Notes: generated by a model not told the origin, from the letters alone. A DNA stretch of 64,000 nt from Favolaschia claudopus (GCA_037176885.1 JAWWNJ010000214.1:223468-287467), one strand, 5' to 3'. Positions 34,763 to 47,781 are shown, numbered from the stretch's first letter. Made by a program: numbers and translations.

Positions 34763-35734
34763 TCACCATAGAGCAGGAACAGCCTTTGCATACAAACCGG
34801 TTGTGCGGGTCGAGGGACTTGCCAACAGACCAATACAACAGTCCTGATGGTGGGACCCAGATGATTCGTGAGGAGTCTGAGGCGACGCAGATGAGGGTGA
34901 GCTTTCTGCGCATGTACTCGAAGTCGACGCTGCCGGAGATGACGATGCTGACGGGGTGGGTGCCGGCGGCGCAGGACTGCCACGGTACGGGGGGACGACC
35001 AAAATCGGCCCATGCGGTAGCCCGTCCGCAAGCCTGATCATATTGGAAACCAGGCCCGGGGGGAAGGGAAACGCGAGGCGTCCGCGGGAGCGGCCCGCCT
35101 CGAAACGGTGGCAAGAGAATACGTAGGGGTATGGTCTTTTCGACCAAGACGAAAAATCCTGACGAACCATAGCCTGAAAATTGCGCAAAATGCGGCTGTC
35201 AACGTTGAGTTCCCAGTCCAACAGATTACACATATGACGTTCCATTGCATTGATCTCCCGGAGAGGGAATATGTTTTGGGCGGCAATACTCCATGAAAGA
35301 TTAGAGAAGCTAGCATCGCATACCATCTTGGATGCAATCATGAGCGTAGAAAGAAAGAGTCGATGACCGGACGATCCGCGAGCTTGGGGGAATCGTGCTT
35401 TTAAACGTTGGAGCAAAACCAAGGCTACGTAGGGAACATTGGAGTGCACGCGGATACGCTGCAACACTGCACTTATGAAACTGGGCAGGGGCATATCGGT
35501 TTTGGTGCGGGCTGCGACACAGCAAAACAGGTGGCAGATGAAGCGCGCGCTGAGCTCTGCGATATAATGGTGACCGTCATTCGCGGACTAGGAAGAGAAA
35601 TCAAAACGTCTCGAGGACGGAGCGAGGAGGCAGGTGCTCACATTGGACGAAATGTCAGAGACGTTCGCCCGATTTACAACCAGTGGAGCTTGTAAATTCT
35701 GGGACGCCGCCAGCCATGGATGAGGTGCGTTCAT
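34763..35734 (-). CDS. Cyclin-domain protein (fungal PCL/Pho80-like)
   Basis: Cyclins of this type bind and direct a cyclin-dependent kinase. ATG at 35732-35734 opens MNAPHPWLAASQNLQAPLVV (31 codons), GTGAGC donor at 35641, a 54-base intron ending TAG at 35588, then exon 2 (35587-34763) keeping frame: SANDGHHYIAELSARFICHL, MPLPSFISAVLQRIRVHSNV, YVALVLLQRLKARFP, GHRLFLSTLMIASKMVCDAS and EINAMERHMCNLLDWELNVD, which covers the cyclin N-domain helices (residues about 75-190 of 305). The tail is Pro/Ser-rich and could be trimmed by another intron. No frameshift; probably a host gene. A TIR element starts only 79 bases upstream. Confidence 0.8.
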
Positions 35735-35812
35735 ACGTGGCAGAAACCACGTGGAGTCCTCTCTTGACCGGAACCACCAAGGGGTCACGCGCCCAGTGAA
35801 AATCCCGTATGC

Positions 35813-37335
35813 CGAGGATTGCCGACAGTTGCCCAAAATTGCCGCGACCAGACTCACAATTGCCCAAAATTGCTCTCACTTGCCATAACCCAGAAAACAT
35901 GTGAAAGCCTCTCAAATGTCCTCAAAATTGAGTCAAGTCGTCGACAAGTCTTCGCAAAAAAAACCACAAGTCCGTGTCGACGTCATCGACGACGCCGCAC
36001 GGTGTCGGAGTTTTAAAACGCCTCTTGCTCTCGACCTCCACCATCCCTCCTCACTCTCGCCCTCCCCAGTCCTGTTGTCTCCCTCCTCATTCTTCTCCAT
36101 GCTCTTTGCCGTTCCTCTAGCCCTCGCCGCAACCACCCTCCAATCGTTGAAGAAATCGCCATACTTTAAGTCGACGCGCGACGACACGACGACTTTGCGA
36201 CGACTCGATCTGGACGCGATGCCAGCGGATACATTCGAAATCGCTCAGATTTGGACTCAACAAGCTCTTCATTCAATTGAACTGCGACTCGATTTCAGCA
36301 ATCCCGCTGGCGTCGAAGGCAAGCAGAGAGCAATGTCGTAGAGCCTCATTGTGTTGACGAAGCCCAGGCAAGTTCTCGCTGATCACAATCGTCCAGCTCC
36401 AAGTAGAACGTGGACTACCAGGCGCGCGAATCGTGCTTCTGCTTTCTCTCAATCGTCCCATCATGCACAGTAAGGTGGAGCCGTTGCGTCTTCTTCATAT
36501 CGACTATCCCCGCCGCCTCGTCGCAGGTATGTTTTTCTTTCATGTTAACAATAGCCGTTGTCTCATCGTTTTCAAGCTTTTCGTCTCGCTCGTCAACGTG
36601 TGCCATCGTACGTCTGTCAATCTCCTCTACTTACCTGTTCTCAGTCTTGGCCCTAGATCATTGTGATACGGTAGTAGTCCTCCTGCAGCACGCGTGAGTC
36701 CTTTAATATCGTCCGCTTTCTCCAAAACTAACATCACACAGACTATTCCACGCATTCTCGAAAACGGCACAGTACGCCGATCCGCCCTCAAACGGTTCGG
36801 ACAAAAATTGGGTGTTTCGGCAGATTTGGGATCTGGCCTTCATAGGGATAAACCGGGGTCCTACGCAGACGTACAGGTGAGCTTCACATTGCTATGGATG
36901 CGCGTGGTCGCTCATTTGTATTGTTTAGCGTGCTGTTTCTTCTTGGAATACAGGGCGGAAGCGGAGGTCCGTCGACGTAGGTAAGCTTCTTTCAACAGTG
37001 ATTGCGTCGGCTAACTGATATTTCTCTTTCCTGAGGCCGCCAGCAACTCGCTATCGTGTTGTGAACGGTGGGGCCAGGTAGGGACGCGCATGGTGGACTT
37101 AGTAGTTTTGTGATTTTGTAAGAGTAGTAGTGAATTATACGATTTTCATTCAAACAAACAAATGAAATGGCGGGGCAACTGTGGAGCAACGGACGACAAA
37201 CCTGAGCATAAATTTGGCAACTCTGGGCAACTGGCGCCACAATGGTGAATTGCCATAGGCTCATTTTGCCGCCGACAGTTGCCCAGAATTGCCATCTTTT
37301 GGGTGGGCAATTTCGGCAACTGTTGGCAATCCTCG
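35813..37335. mobile_element. TIR element CGAGGATTGCC, 1.5 kb
   Basis: CGAGGATTGCCGACAGTTGCC at the left and CGAGGATTGCCAACAGTTGCC as complement of the right end; TTGCCCARAATTGCC subrepeats at both ends (35823-35885 and 37200-37310). No clear duplication; the right border is abutted by the MITE at 37340. Confidence 0.65.
36410..36979 (+). CDS. Unknown small spliced gene inside the TIR element
   Basis: A phase-consistent exon chain can be read: WSRCVFFISTIPAASSQ to about 36527, GT...AG intron, LFVSLVNVCH (36578-36607), intron, LALDHCDTVVVLLQHA (to 36690), intron, LFHAFSKTAQYADPPSNG and SDKNWVFRQIWDLAFIGINR to GPTQTY (to 36876), intron, then a short end with TAG at about 36979. Family unknown; start not determined. 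Hydrophobic start and conserved-looking Trp/Asp stretch suggest a real protein, but the splicing was chosen by eye. Confidence 0.3.
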
Positions 37336-37339
37336 ACTA

Positions 37340-37917
37340 AGGTAGGCGTCAGTCACTTACAACGAGCGGTCACTTGACGTGTCATGTCACGCGTCACGCG
37401 GCAAAATTTCGACACGAAAACAACACCTGCTGGATTTAGCTCAATTTCAACGATTTCGAGGTTCAAAAAATTTTGGTCATTATGACTGGAGATAGGAATA
37501 TGTTTTCTGAAATCTCTAGTCACCGTTGTATGATGTCCCAAGATGTGGCGCACTGCAGTCAATGTTCACGGTATAGTGTGTATGCTGTTGTGCTGGTGGG
37601 TTACCGGTAATTGATGGGATCCTCCCCTATGTGGTGCGTGAGAGCATCACATAAGCGGCAAATTTCGCCATCGTCCCGAACCAGATGGCTCCAATCGCCA
37701 AAAAACTCATTTCTGCATCAAAAAAAATGGGTCGGAAGAATGTTCTACTGCTCCATCATAAGACAGTATTTTTGAATTCTGAGACCAGGGATGTCTTGCA
37801 TTTGCTCAATACACCATTCTAGGTCCCACTTTTTACCCTAATGTTTTGGGGCCAGTGCTTAATGGCTGTCACACTTTGGTCATGTGACCGCTCGTTGTAA
37901 GTGACTGACGCCTACCT
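37340..37917. mobile_element. AGGTAGGCG MITE
   Basis: TIR starts AGGTAGGCGTCAGTCACTT and runs about 40 bp (ACAACGAGCGGTCAC), flanked by TA on both sides. 578 bp, noncoding. Confidence 0.85.
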
Positions 37918-37919
37918 TA

Positions 37920-40890
37920 TGTCTGTGGATGGGAGGGAACAAATCGCGTTTTTTTCAAAACGAAAAAAGAGAAAAAGAGGGAAAAAGAGAGGGACATTCA
38001 ATGATTTAATGGGAGCTCTCGTACCTCGTTTTGTAGCTCAAAGCTTCCTCTAACGCTCAAAACGATGTGTTTTTCTGTTTGATTTGACTATCGCCCGTTC
38101 CGTGGAAAATCCTTTGATTTCAAACCTATCTTTCGGAGATAAAGACATACAGTGTAGTAGGGTTCCTTGGATAGGGGAGGGTTCCTTGATTATTTTTGTT
38201 TTCTGGCTATCCACAACAGCTTGTAATTGGATTCTTTTTGCTCAGCCTAATGATATGGAGCCTATGTGCAGTCTCAAAAAGTTTGAGCCCACCTGTGTGT
38301 CTGTGGTACGAGCAAGACACTATTTAATGTGCATCAGCTGCCTAATTCGGCAATGATCACTTTTCTTTTGTCCACTTCTCGTCTCCTTTTACCGTGTTAT
38401 GGCTGAAAGTAATTCTCATGAGATAGTTGAGGATCGTATCTACGATTCTATACCCAAACTGTAGCAGATACGGACAAGATACGGCGGACTATAAATGATT
38501 GGTCCTTTTCACAGGCTAAGGGCCTGATCGGGCCCGCGATCTAAATTACCGCACGGTATGGTAGGTAGGAGGTCACATCAGTCACCATAACGCAACACCG
38601 TTGCTATCGTGAGCTGGCAACATCAAGTCATCGTCGGCGCTGTCTGCTCCCCGCCCTCGACGACGAGGACCTTGTTTTAGCCTCATTTTTTACTTCTTTG
38701 CCGGCGCGCGTGAATAGATAAGAATATATGTATTTGTTTTGAATTCTTGTCCAAGAAAACTCTTTTTCCCCAATTCCACGGAGAGAGATAGAGCAAAGTG
38801 GGAGGGGCGGGATGAAGGGCGGGATGGTCTTGATGCTGCCCACATTGAGTGTTGATGACTGCCATTGTCACGGCGTGATTTTGGGGGTTAAACGGCCGAA
38901 ATGGCCGAGTTCCCGAGCACATAGTAATCCGAGGCAGTAGATTTTGCATTTCTGCACAACTTTAAACCGTAGAAATATTTGCGAAGTCAGTTGGAATAGC
39001 ATAGATCATCTTTGTCTCAAAAAAACGGGGAACTCTCTTATATTGCGGAAGTGTAGTAAGATTTGAAGTTGCCCGCCAAAAGTTATGTGCACTGATGTGA
39101 CTGTCACGTCACATTATGTGCTTACTCGCCGCCTTGTCCTTCGCGCGCGTCACACACATTGTAATTACTTAGAGCTCGATCTTCTACTGGTGGTTATCTA
39201 CCTGTGCTTGACACGTTCTGCCACGCTAAAACACGAAAAAAACGCGTCCTATTCCTTAGCAATACCCCTCAAGTCTCAAATCATTTATGCCACCAACCAC
39301 TGTGAATCCACCCAGGCGGGGCCGACTCAAATGCTGAAAGCATGGGCTATGTCCATCCAATGGTCGGCCTTGAGCCAGCTGTCTTCTAAGGCCTTGTTGG
39401 AGAAGGTACAGGGGGAAAGGTACGACATGAATTGTTGAATCAGTATTGATTTCTCAGGTTGCAGACGATGCCAAAGCAGCAAAGGTGCAGGTAGGATATT
39501 TAAGTGTCTAGTTTTTTTGCAGAATATTTCCTATTGGCATGCTTTGATGTAGTTACTCTCGTCAATGGGTATGTATGTAGTATGCACCCCTCGATGTGGG
39601 TGGTGTGCAGAGGTCATGGGTTCGAACCCGAGGGCACACTTTCAAATTTTTCACCCCCCTCAACGTGTTTAATTTTTCTTTTGGTACACCGTACTTTTTC
39701 CCCGGCGAGTCCCTTGTTTCCTCACCTGAATAGGATGTGTTTGGCACCTTTTCTTGTTCTCTACAAAGCAGCACATCATCAAAACTACCACACACTAGTC
39801 AGTTTATCGAGCTCTTCTTGAGAAACAAGATGAGCATTCATTATAATCATCCCAGTCTATCATCTTGACCTCAAGGAATACCCCAGGGCTCCATTTGGAA
39901 TAACTCAGTCCTCCTCAAACGTCAAAACATTCGATGAAAGTACGAAAATTTCCTTTTTTGGACAGAAATGCCTTTCAGACTTCAGTGTGAAGGTGTGGAC
40001 CAATTGTTGCTCCGCGATAGTAATATGCTTTTCAAAGCGCCTTCAGTCCCACCATTTGAACTTGAAAAACGCGTCTAAGACGCGGTCAGACTGACAAACG
40101 TAAGCCTGACAGGTGGTGGGAAACCATGCCGTAATGTCAGACTGGGGGAGGCGAAGGGGTTTTTCAAGTTTAGGATATCATAGACAAGCTTTAGCTCCCT
40201 GCCTCCGGCAGGGCCGACTCGCTGCGCTCGCCGACCTCCCTCCGTTCGGTCACACAGCTTGTTGGGGCTGGCCGCCCCAAACCCCGCTGCGCTCGCGACG
40301 TCTCGTACGATCTCAACATCTCCACAAAGACTCTGTCAAAAGTCACACGACTGATGGCCTGGCCCTCTTTTCAAGTATAGGACTAAGGATAGGAAATTAT
40401 TAATTAATTGAAGAGTGAAGATCACTTAGTGAGCTCTGCACTTCAAAATCATAAAATAGAAATTTTTACGATACTCAAGTACTGGATGACTTCCCATAGT
40501 GGTAAATATTTTTTTTGGAATATATTTGCTTTTCCGGAGGAGATGCCGGGGGACCCCATCGGGCTCAGATCTCATTTCACCTGTTCTTAGCCCGTACTAC
40601 AGTGTTTGTACCACCTCTTGGGATAGTATCATCAGATGGGATGATGCCGTTTTTACGAGGCCTTCAGCTAGATTTCGGGCTCGGAGTTTAAAAGAGAACC
40701 AAATGTAACACACTAGGATCATTAGTTTGAATTTCTAGAGCCAATCGGCGCCGCCGATGTGTTAGGAAAGTGAAATCAGTCTGGAAAGTGCTGAAAACCC
40801 AAATTTTTCCGCGCGTTTTCAAGCTGTTCAGGAAGCAAATCTTAACTGTGTGCATTCGGAGTTTCCGTACATGGGTCTAATAAGGTCTAA
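37920..40890. other. Long interval without recognised gene
   Basis: Contains a purine-rich run (37960-37995), a B-box-like GGTTCGAACCC at 39624-39634 without A-box, and a CCCCGCTGCGCTCGCGACG repeat at 40280. Open frames up to 117 codons show no motif. Confidence 0.35.
40250..40365. repeat. Dispersed repeat, copy 1
   Basis: GGCCGCCC.AAACCCCGCTGCGCTCGCGACG ... CTGTCAAAAGTCAC ... ACTGATGGCC recurs in the same order at 62910-63035. Confidence 0.65.
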
Positions 40891-41094
40891 GATTTGTTCT
40901 GCATACATTCCGACGGCCACAGGTATGTAGAAAACCCTCGCATTCTTCATCGTCGTCCGGACGAGTCCATTTTGGGGTGTCACATCATACCTTCCCGATT
41001 CGGACATTTGCCGCAGCCCTCGTCGCTTTTCTTCTTCGTCGCGTCGAGGTCCACAATCCGCGTACAACAACATGGTCGGGCAAAGCAAAATCCG

Positions 41095-43330
41095 ACCGCG
41101 TCAAGGACAGGGAGCTGGCACAGCTTCGTGAGAAGTACATGCAGCGTGCAATCCGCATTTGGCGCGATTCTCGAGAGGGACCCAGGGACCTCGACCCAGG
41201 AGGCATTGAGCCTTAACAAGGCATGTAGGATGGCGGAAGCGGGAGTGCCTGGCGGAGAAGAAGAAGATTGTCACTCTCTCAACCTCATCTCTCGACCGAC
41301 GCATCAAGGGTGGGAGGGAGTACTCACGAGGCACATGCGGACCAAAAATGGCTCTCTCCAGAAGAAGAACGCGTCGTGATCAACTACGCCATTGACTGTG
41401 CAAACCGCGGCTTCCCCGTCAGCCACCGTCGGCTGAAGGAGCACGTTGACGAGATAGCGCGGGCACGGTGGGGGGATACATTTCCAGAGGGTGGTGTCGG
41501 CAGCAGTGGACGCGTCGTTTCGTGTCAGACCATGCCGAGCTGAGTACCTATTGGTCGGCTCCTCTGGACAAGTCCCCGGGCACGCGCCGTGAACCCGTTG
41601 ACAAAGAAGGGGTACTTCGACCTGCTGGAGAAGGTCATCGAGGGAAAGGGCGGTGATGATCGCATTCCGGACGAGCTGATTTATGGTGCCGACGAGTCTG
41701 GGTTTCAAAAAGGGATTGGGCAGAAGGATGCGCGTGATTGCGGGGAAGGGAAAAAAAGCGGCCAGCATACAGCAGCGTAGCGGGGACAGGGAAAATATCA
41801 CCGTACTCGTCACCATCTGCGGGGATGGGGACGTCGACACCGCCGCTCGTCATCTACAAAGGCGAGGCTTTTCAGGCGAGCTGGAAGCAGGACAACCCGT
41901 TAAATGCCTCGTGAGTTCACCAGAAGACCTCGTACATTAAGATGCTCACCGAAATTAGGCTCGGGTACTCAAAAAAAGGCTACATCGATGGCGAAATCAG
42001 TGTACCATGGCTCAAAGATTTCGAAGCTTATACTCGCGTGAAGGGCTTGCTGGCCGCCGTCGACTTCTGCTTGTTGATGGGCACGCGTCGCATTATACAA
42101 GAGCTTTCCTCAAATTTGCGCGCGAGCATAACATCGAAGTGATAGGGTATCCGTCGCACAGCACTCACATTTATCAAGGACTTGACGTTGTCATCTTCGC
42201 CAAATTCAAAGCCAATTGGAGCGACGTCCGCGACACTTACGAGCGTCGGGGGGAGAAGGTGTCAAAATCGAATTTCTTGTCGGTTTATGCAGCCCGCTCA
42301 AGAAAAGACACTCACGCCGGCAAATATCAAGGCCCGCATTTCGGCAAAACAGGTGTCATTCCGCTCAATCGTGATGTCGTTACAGAGGATATGATGGCGG
42401 CCGAGTCTTGAGTCGGTCGTCGCGGGGGTACTTTACCTATCCAGCAGTCAAGTCCCGGTCAGGCTTATGACCGACATGATCGCGACTACGTTGATTATCA
42501 GCACCTCCAGACCACACCAATGAATATCGACACACCGTCTGTGGACCCTTCCCACACCTTCCCCTCTGCCCCTGCCCCCCCTCTCTTCATGCGCACGGCC
42601 CTTGAAAAGCCTCTCCACCACTTCCGCATCCTTCCTGACCCATGCATCCCCTCTAAAATCGAGTTTCTGCCCCTCCCGCGTTCAAACCCTACACCATCTC
42701 ACCCATCAACACAAAACTCCCGCTACTCCGACATCCTCCATAAACCACCACAGACCGCCGCCGAAGCGCAGCTCATGCTTGCACTGCAAGAGAGCGAGGC
42801 TCGCAACACCGTGCAGAAAAATGCGATGATGCAAATGCAAGCTACCACCATCCTTGCCGGCATGTACAACAACCGTGCCCAGGACGCAGCTGCAGGCATC
42901 CGAGGAGCAGAAGAAGAAAAAAGGGCGGGAAGAGGAAGATGGGGGATGGAAACGCGAAGTACTTCTCGGGGGATGATTTCTTCAAGCTTGTTGAGGAGGA
43001 CGACCGGAGACGGGAGGAGGAGGCGTGTGGAGAAGGAAAAGAGGCAGGAGCAGAGGGAGGCCCGTGCTGTTGAGCTGGCAGAATGGCAGAAGGCGAATGA
43101 GGCGATGTTGAGAGAGGAACAAGACGAGAAGGGAGGAACACGCGGCAGGTGTCGCAGCGTGGGAGGTCGAAAAAGCCGCGGCGAAGGCGGCAAAAAGGCG
43201 GCCGGGGTGGGTGTGAAACCAAAACTCGCCGACTATGGGGTGGAGTCACTGCTGCCGAGGCCTAAGAAGGTCGTTGAGGAGGAGGACGATGAGGAGAATG
43301 GGCGACGAGGGCTTCGGGGAACGGAAGCGA
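41095..43330 (+). pseudogene. pogo/CENP-B-like DDE transposase, several frameshifts
   Basis: Cut-and-paste transposase of the DDE_1 (pogo/Tigger/CENP-B) group. In order, in changing frames: DRELAQLREKYMQRAIRIW, HTH part WLSPEEERVVINYAIDCANR with GFPVSHRRLKEHVDEIAR (41345-41460), DLLEKVIEGKG, first Asp block LIYGADESGFQKGIGQ (about 41680), QRSGDRENITVLVTICGDG, second Asp block RRLLLVDGHASHYT (about 42060), third block PSHSTHIYQGLDVVIF (about 42160), NFLSVYAAR, TGVIPLNRDVVTEDMM, and a coiled, charged tail (AEAQLMLALQESEAR; FSGDDFFKLVEEDDRRREEE) to 43330. All three catalytic Asp survive, but at least four frame changes disable it. Confidence 0.85.
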
Positions 43331-43569
43331 CGATGGTGAAGATTAGATGACGGAAGCATTTTAGCCGCTGTCACCGGGCTGATTGTGACGCGTCCCAAAT
43401 GGCCGTAAATTGCTGATAACAAGATTTTGCCTTGATCCTACTCGATATAGCTCACTTCTGACCGATAAGTCCCGGAACACCAGGCGCAGATGAAGATTTT
43501 GTACCAAAGATATGATCGGCTAACTCTGATTTACTATAAACGGGCATATGTATTCGTCCGAAACTGATT

Positions 43570-43587
43570 GGGGGAGCTTGCTCCCCC
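43570..43587. repeat. GGGGGAGCTTGCTCCCCC palindrome, copy 1
   Basis: Perfect 18-base palindrome preceded by ATT and followed by TTT; inverted counterpart at 52832-52848. Confidence 0.7.
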
Positions 43588-44937
43588 TTTATCAGGAGCC
43601 GTCACCAAAAAGCAATAAGCTGTGCTGTGAGCTTGACGTGGACTTGACAGCTGTCATCAACAACCGATTGCATCACCGATTATCTGGGATCCGCGTCGGG
43701 TCCCGTTGATCCCGTCATCTCTCAAATTGCTCCGCCTGATCGCAGAGCTGTTCAAGCTGATGTTGAGTCTGGGAAGGCTCGGGAACAGCTCGGCATCAAC
43801 ATAACACGCAAATTCGAACATGAAAAGACAGTGTTGTACTTATTTTATCAACACCACGACTAAGCAATAGATTGTGAAGGGGACTGCCAATAAGAATTCA
43901 AATTAACAAACTGAGGCACGGAGGTTGAGTTTTTAACGCACAAAAATTTAGAGGAACAGTGTTCGGCACAATTAAAAAAAGTGCTCATGTGAATATCCGC
44001 GCATTCTGTGGTCTTGCTTTCTGTTCAAGTTGCCGATGTCGCCTGGATGGCGGACTGGCTGGCTTTCACTGTGATCAGTTTGCCCACTGCTGAAGTTTTG
44101 AAGGATGTAATCTTCTCAGAAAATCCAATCGAGCTGGCTTTTAGGTTTTTTAACGTGAAATTACAAATGTGCCGCTGATGCGGATTTGCACAAGCTCGCC
44201 CTTCTGTAGGCCGGTACTGCGGCATACAAATCATATTTTTGATTTGACCATCCCAAGAGGTGGTACAACACTGTAAACCTTGTTAAATGGTAAATCTGGT
44301 CGGGGGGTAGGGACCCCCGTTCAGATTTAAGAAGTCTGCCCACTGAATAGATGAATTTGGCAAGTCTGGACCTTCTGCCGCTCTCGGATGCTCGGTTGTT
44401 CCCGCTTGCCCTTTCGTCGGCAACCGTCGGGATCCACAACCTGGTGGTGATGCCGGGTGGAAAATTGGCCGTTTGATAGCCGCCACCAAATCACTGCGTT
44501 TAAGTGGGTCGTCTGCACAACATTGTGCGACCCCGTCCACATACCGAAATTTGTGAAGGGTATATCAGACTCTTGCCTCATTCTATAGGCTCCAATTTTT
44601 GTCCAGGGCTTCTCTTACGGCCTGAAAAACCCCAGACATCGGTTTCTCGGCGGTCATACGGCTGGGAGAGCCTTGCCGGCGTTTGACTGGCGCTCAAGAT
44701 CGGCCAATGATCGCCCGAAAATCCGCAGATTTTGATCGATCCCACGTCTACAGGCCTGCCGACGGGGATCTGCCATGATCGGACAAAGTCCGGCCAAGTG
44801 CCGTGGACGTACCTGGCTAAACGCAGTGAATACGCGTCTTGACGCGTCGCAAACGCGTCGAGACACGCAGAGGGGACGGAAGATGCTCATGCCAGGCCTA
44901 CCTAAGGGTTTTCAACCTGTGAGAGAGTTCTGAATTA
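43588..44937. other. Interval without recognised gene
   Basis: No coding signal supported on either strand. Confidence 0.35.
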
Positions 44938-45833
44938 CAGCAGTTTGCAGATGTAATGACACCACGTCGCATCACATGTAAAGAAAGCACGAAAAATACG
45001 TCTTCTTGTATCGCCTCGTTCTTGCTCCGTTTCTTGCCCAATATCGACCTATTCTTGTATGTATGAGGTCGCCTTAATCCGGGCCTCAAGACGCTGGTAT
45101 TTTATTGTCAAAATTCCGACTTTGATTTGGTCGACATCCACTTGACATCCAGCTTCTCCAACGTTGTCGCGCTCCTAGCAGGGTTATGCACACAGAATGA
45201 GTCTTGAGATCTCCAGAAAATAGTCATCTGCATGCTTAGTAGTGTATGTGTGGTACAAAGTGGCTATAGTAAGTATGCCACGCAGACTCCAGTGGCAAAC
45301 GAGAAAAATAGAATACGCCACAGCGAAATTCTAGCGAAAAAATTAGCGTCCTTTCCTTTTGAAGACGCACCCCACTGGTGCTATACACCGCACGCAGGGA
45401 ATTGTGACCCGCGCCTGAGAAGGAACAAAACCAGAGAACGAAACTGTGAAGTGATCACGGTGGAAGTAGAGAAGAGACACCAGAGAACAATAAGTTAATC
45501 TAACCGGAATCCGCGCTACAAATGCATATATGTAGATTGAAAGCGACTAGAACTGCCTTCCTAACGCGCCTACACACGAGGGCATTCTCTCCAGAATTGC
45601 GTCCAAGACGGCGAGTTGACGATGACGAGCAAGGTGGATGTCGGCCAAAATGAAGTCAGGATTTCGGCGATAAAAGAGAGTCGTTTTGAAGCCGGATTAC
45701 GGCGAGTCCTCCGATACCAAAATTATGCTATTTGTCGTCGAAACGAGAGAGATACGAAGGAGAGAAGAAGACGTGTTTTTTGTGCTTTCTTCCATGTGAT
45801 GCGACGTGGTGTCATTACATCTGCAAACTGCTG
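44938..45833. mobile_element. CAGCAGTTTGCAG TIR element
   Basis: TIR of about 60 bp beginning CAGCAGTTTGCAGATGTAAT and containing GACACCACGTCGCATCACATG, flanked by TA (within TTA...TAA). 896 bp; interior shows no transposase. Confidence 0.8.
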
Positions 45834-46023
45834 TAATACTATTCCATGTCTACTCATAAAAAAGCCAACACTTAGAATGAGCTGGGACACGCACCGGACA
45901 TAGCCGTTGACGTTATGTCAATGGCTGTCCAACGGTTCCCGAAGCTCCGCGGTCCGAACACGAATGATGCCTTTCGTTCCTCACTCTATACCTGCACCAA
46001 ACAACGCCGTTAAACAACATGTA

Positions 46024-46446
46024 AGGTAGAGAGCAACCAAGTACGGTTGCCCCCACGTGATTTAGCCTTTTTGAGAAGATGTAGTCCGTTCGTCGTATGC
46101 TAAGAGGAAAATAGAAAATCTGGCTCAACAAATCTGAAAGAGTGTCCTATTTACAGTGTCCCTGAGCTTGAAATCTAGAGAAAGCTGTAAAATTGGAAAG
46201 ACTAGTTCTTGAATGATGCAAAAACGATGGATTTGATGGATTTTGAGGTTCTGCCATCAATCTTGGAACTAGTCCCTCGAATCTCATCTGCATTGCATAG
46301 TATTGGATTTATGGATACCTAGTATGTATGCCCACAGAACTGTAGAGCCAGATTTTTTAATCTCCCCCGAGCATAGGTGGAACGGACTACATCTTCTCAA
46401 AAAGGCTAAATCACGTGGGGCAACCGTACTTGGTTGCTCTCTACCT
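46024..46446. mobile_element. AGGTAGAGAGC MITE
   Basis: TIR of about 70 bp starting AGGTAGAGAGCAACCAAGTA, with TA on both sides. 423 bp. Confidence 0.85.
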
Positions 46447-46609
46447 TATTGTACTAGGACTCGGCGGCAGTGTTTCCCGCACATTGATGCGCCGCTTTTT
46501 GAATTTCTTTCCACAAATAAGATTGTTGAGCGCTTCTCTCGTCACCTCTCGTCACTCAAGCGGCGACAATCAGCATGGGCCTCTCACGTCTTGTCTTTCG
46601 GAGATCTCG

Positions 46610-47040
46610 GCGTGTCCCACAAGAAATGTGGCCTTGGATTCCATGGGACACGCGCAAATTGGCTGGGCGCCTCTCCCACAGCGTGTCCCAGGCAAAACTG
46701 GATCCCGGCCCGTCATGGGACACGCAGAGCAGGCCGCCGCCCAACTGCATCGGGCGTAAATGTTCTCACACGTGTGCCGCGTACTTACGATATTTCCGCG
46801 GGACTTCTTTGCTATTCCCTCCCGCCTCTTACCGCTTGTGATGGCGCGTCAATGGGATCATTCAAATTACGCGAAATGTACGTAAAGTTTAATAACGCGT
46901 TAATGGGCGTGTTTACATGGCCTTTCAAAGCATTCAAAGCATTTCGGTGCCCCCGGGGGCCGCCCCACCCCGAGCCCGCACACTGCCAGCGTGTCCCGGG
47001 ACACGCTGGCGCTGCCATTTCCCTTATTGGGCCGTGTCCC
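46610..47040. repeat. GTGTCCC motif cluster
   Basis: GTGTCCC(A/G) or its complement occurs at about 46612, 46645, 46683, 46716, 46991 (palindrome GCGTGTCCCGGGACACGC) and 47033. Another GGGACACGC lies near 45887. Confidence 0.65.
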
Positions 47041-47198
47041 ATAGAAACTAAGCTAATTGGGGAAAACGATGTTCTCTTGTATATCGTGGTTTGTCGGCAT
47101 AAAAACGATGCTGGACGGCCGGGAAGAAAACCATTCAATGTAGTGAGACAGGTTGCTTGTGGCAGCTGCAGAGGATGTGAAGTTGCGCGTCTATCAGG

Positions 47199-47760
47199 GG
47201 ACGCAGAATGGAACGCAAAACGGAGCAGTTATCATTGTTGCGTTCCCCTCCTCGATAATATTGTCCCTGACAGCCACATTCTGGTGAGCGAGTGCAAGCT
47301 GTTGTCTCAGCTCGAGAATATCGTTTTCAAGCTGACCCCTTGGCTTGTAAGCTTCATCGCTGCGCTCGGCGGTGGAGAGGGACCGGTCTGGCATCGGGAT
47401 GGACTGAGGAACATGTTGGATAACGGGTGGGACAATTGCGGTGGAGTAGGATCTGATATGTGGGGGATCCAAGGAGGAGAGAGCCGCGGGAGGTGGCCTC
47501 CAAGGTGCGATTACAATGTTCGCATTTTTTTGAAGGTGACCAGAGCTCAGGGTCGATGTTCTCGTCCCACTCTTCTCGTCTCCGTCGGCGGGGAGGGTGA
47601 GTCGGCTGGTGTGTCGGGTAGCCCCGACGTACTCACCACATTGGAAGGGGACAAGTCGAAGCGGGTGGGAGGCTGGATGCGCATTGCGTTGGTTATCGCA
47701 CGGACAGGGCTTGGTTGCCGCATCGGGAACTCTGCCCGAGTCGACGTAATTGGGCAGTAT
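47199..47760 (-). pseudogene. Pro/Ser-rich and coiled-coil remnant
   Basis: Minus-strand frames read QPSPVRAITNAMRIQPPTRF, SGLPDTPADSPSPPTE and, one frame over, VPPVIQHVPQSIPMPDRS, QLENDILELRQQLALAHQN. The heptad pattern of the last part suggests a coiled coil as in C-terminal tails of CENP-B-like transposases, but the catalytic part is absent. Its upstream end stops at the TIR element at 47782. Confidence 0.4.
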
Positions 47761-47781
47761 ACACCAATTTCGATCTTGTTA

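Noticed and set aside
39590..39645. GGGTTCGAACCC as a possible tRNA or SINE B-box
   Set aside because: The motif is palindromic and no A-box was found at a suitable distance on either strand.
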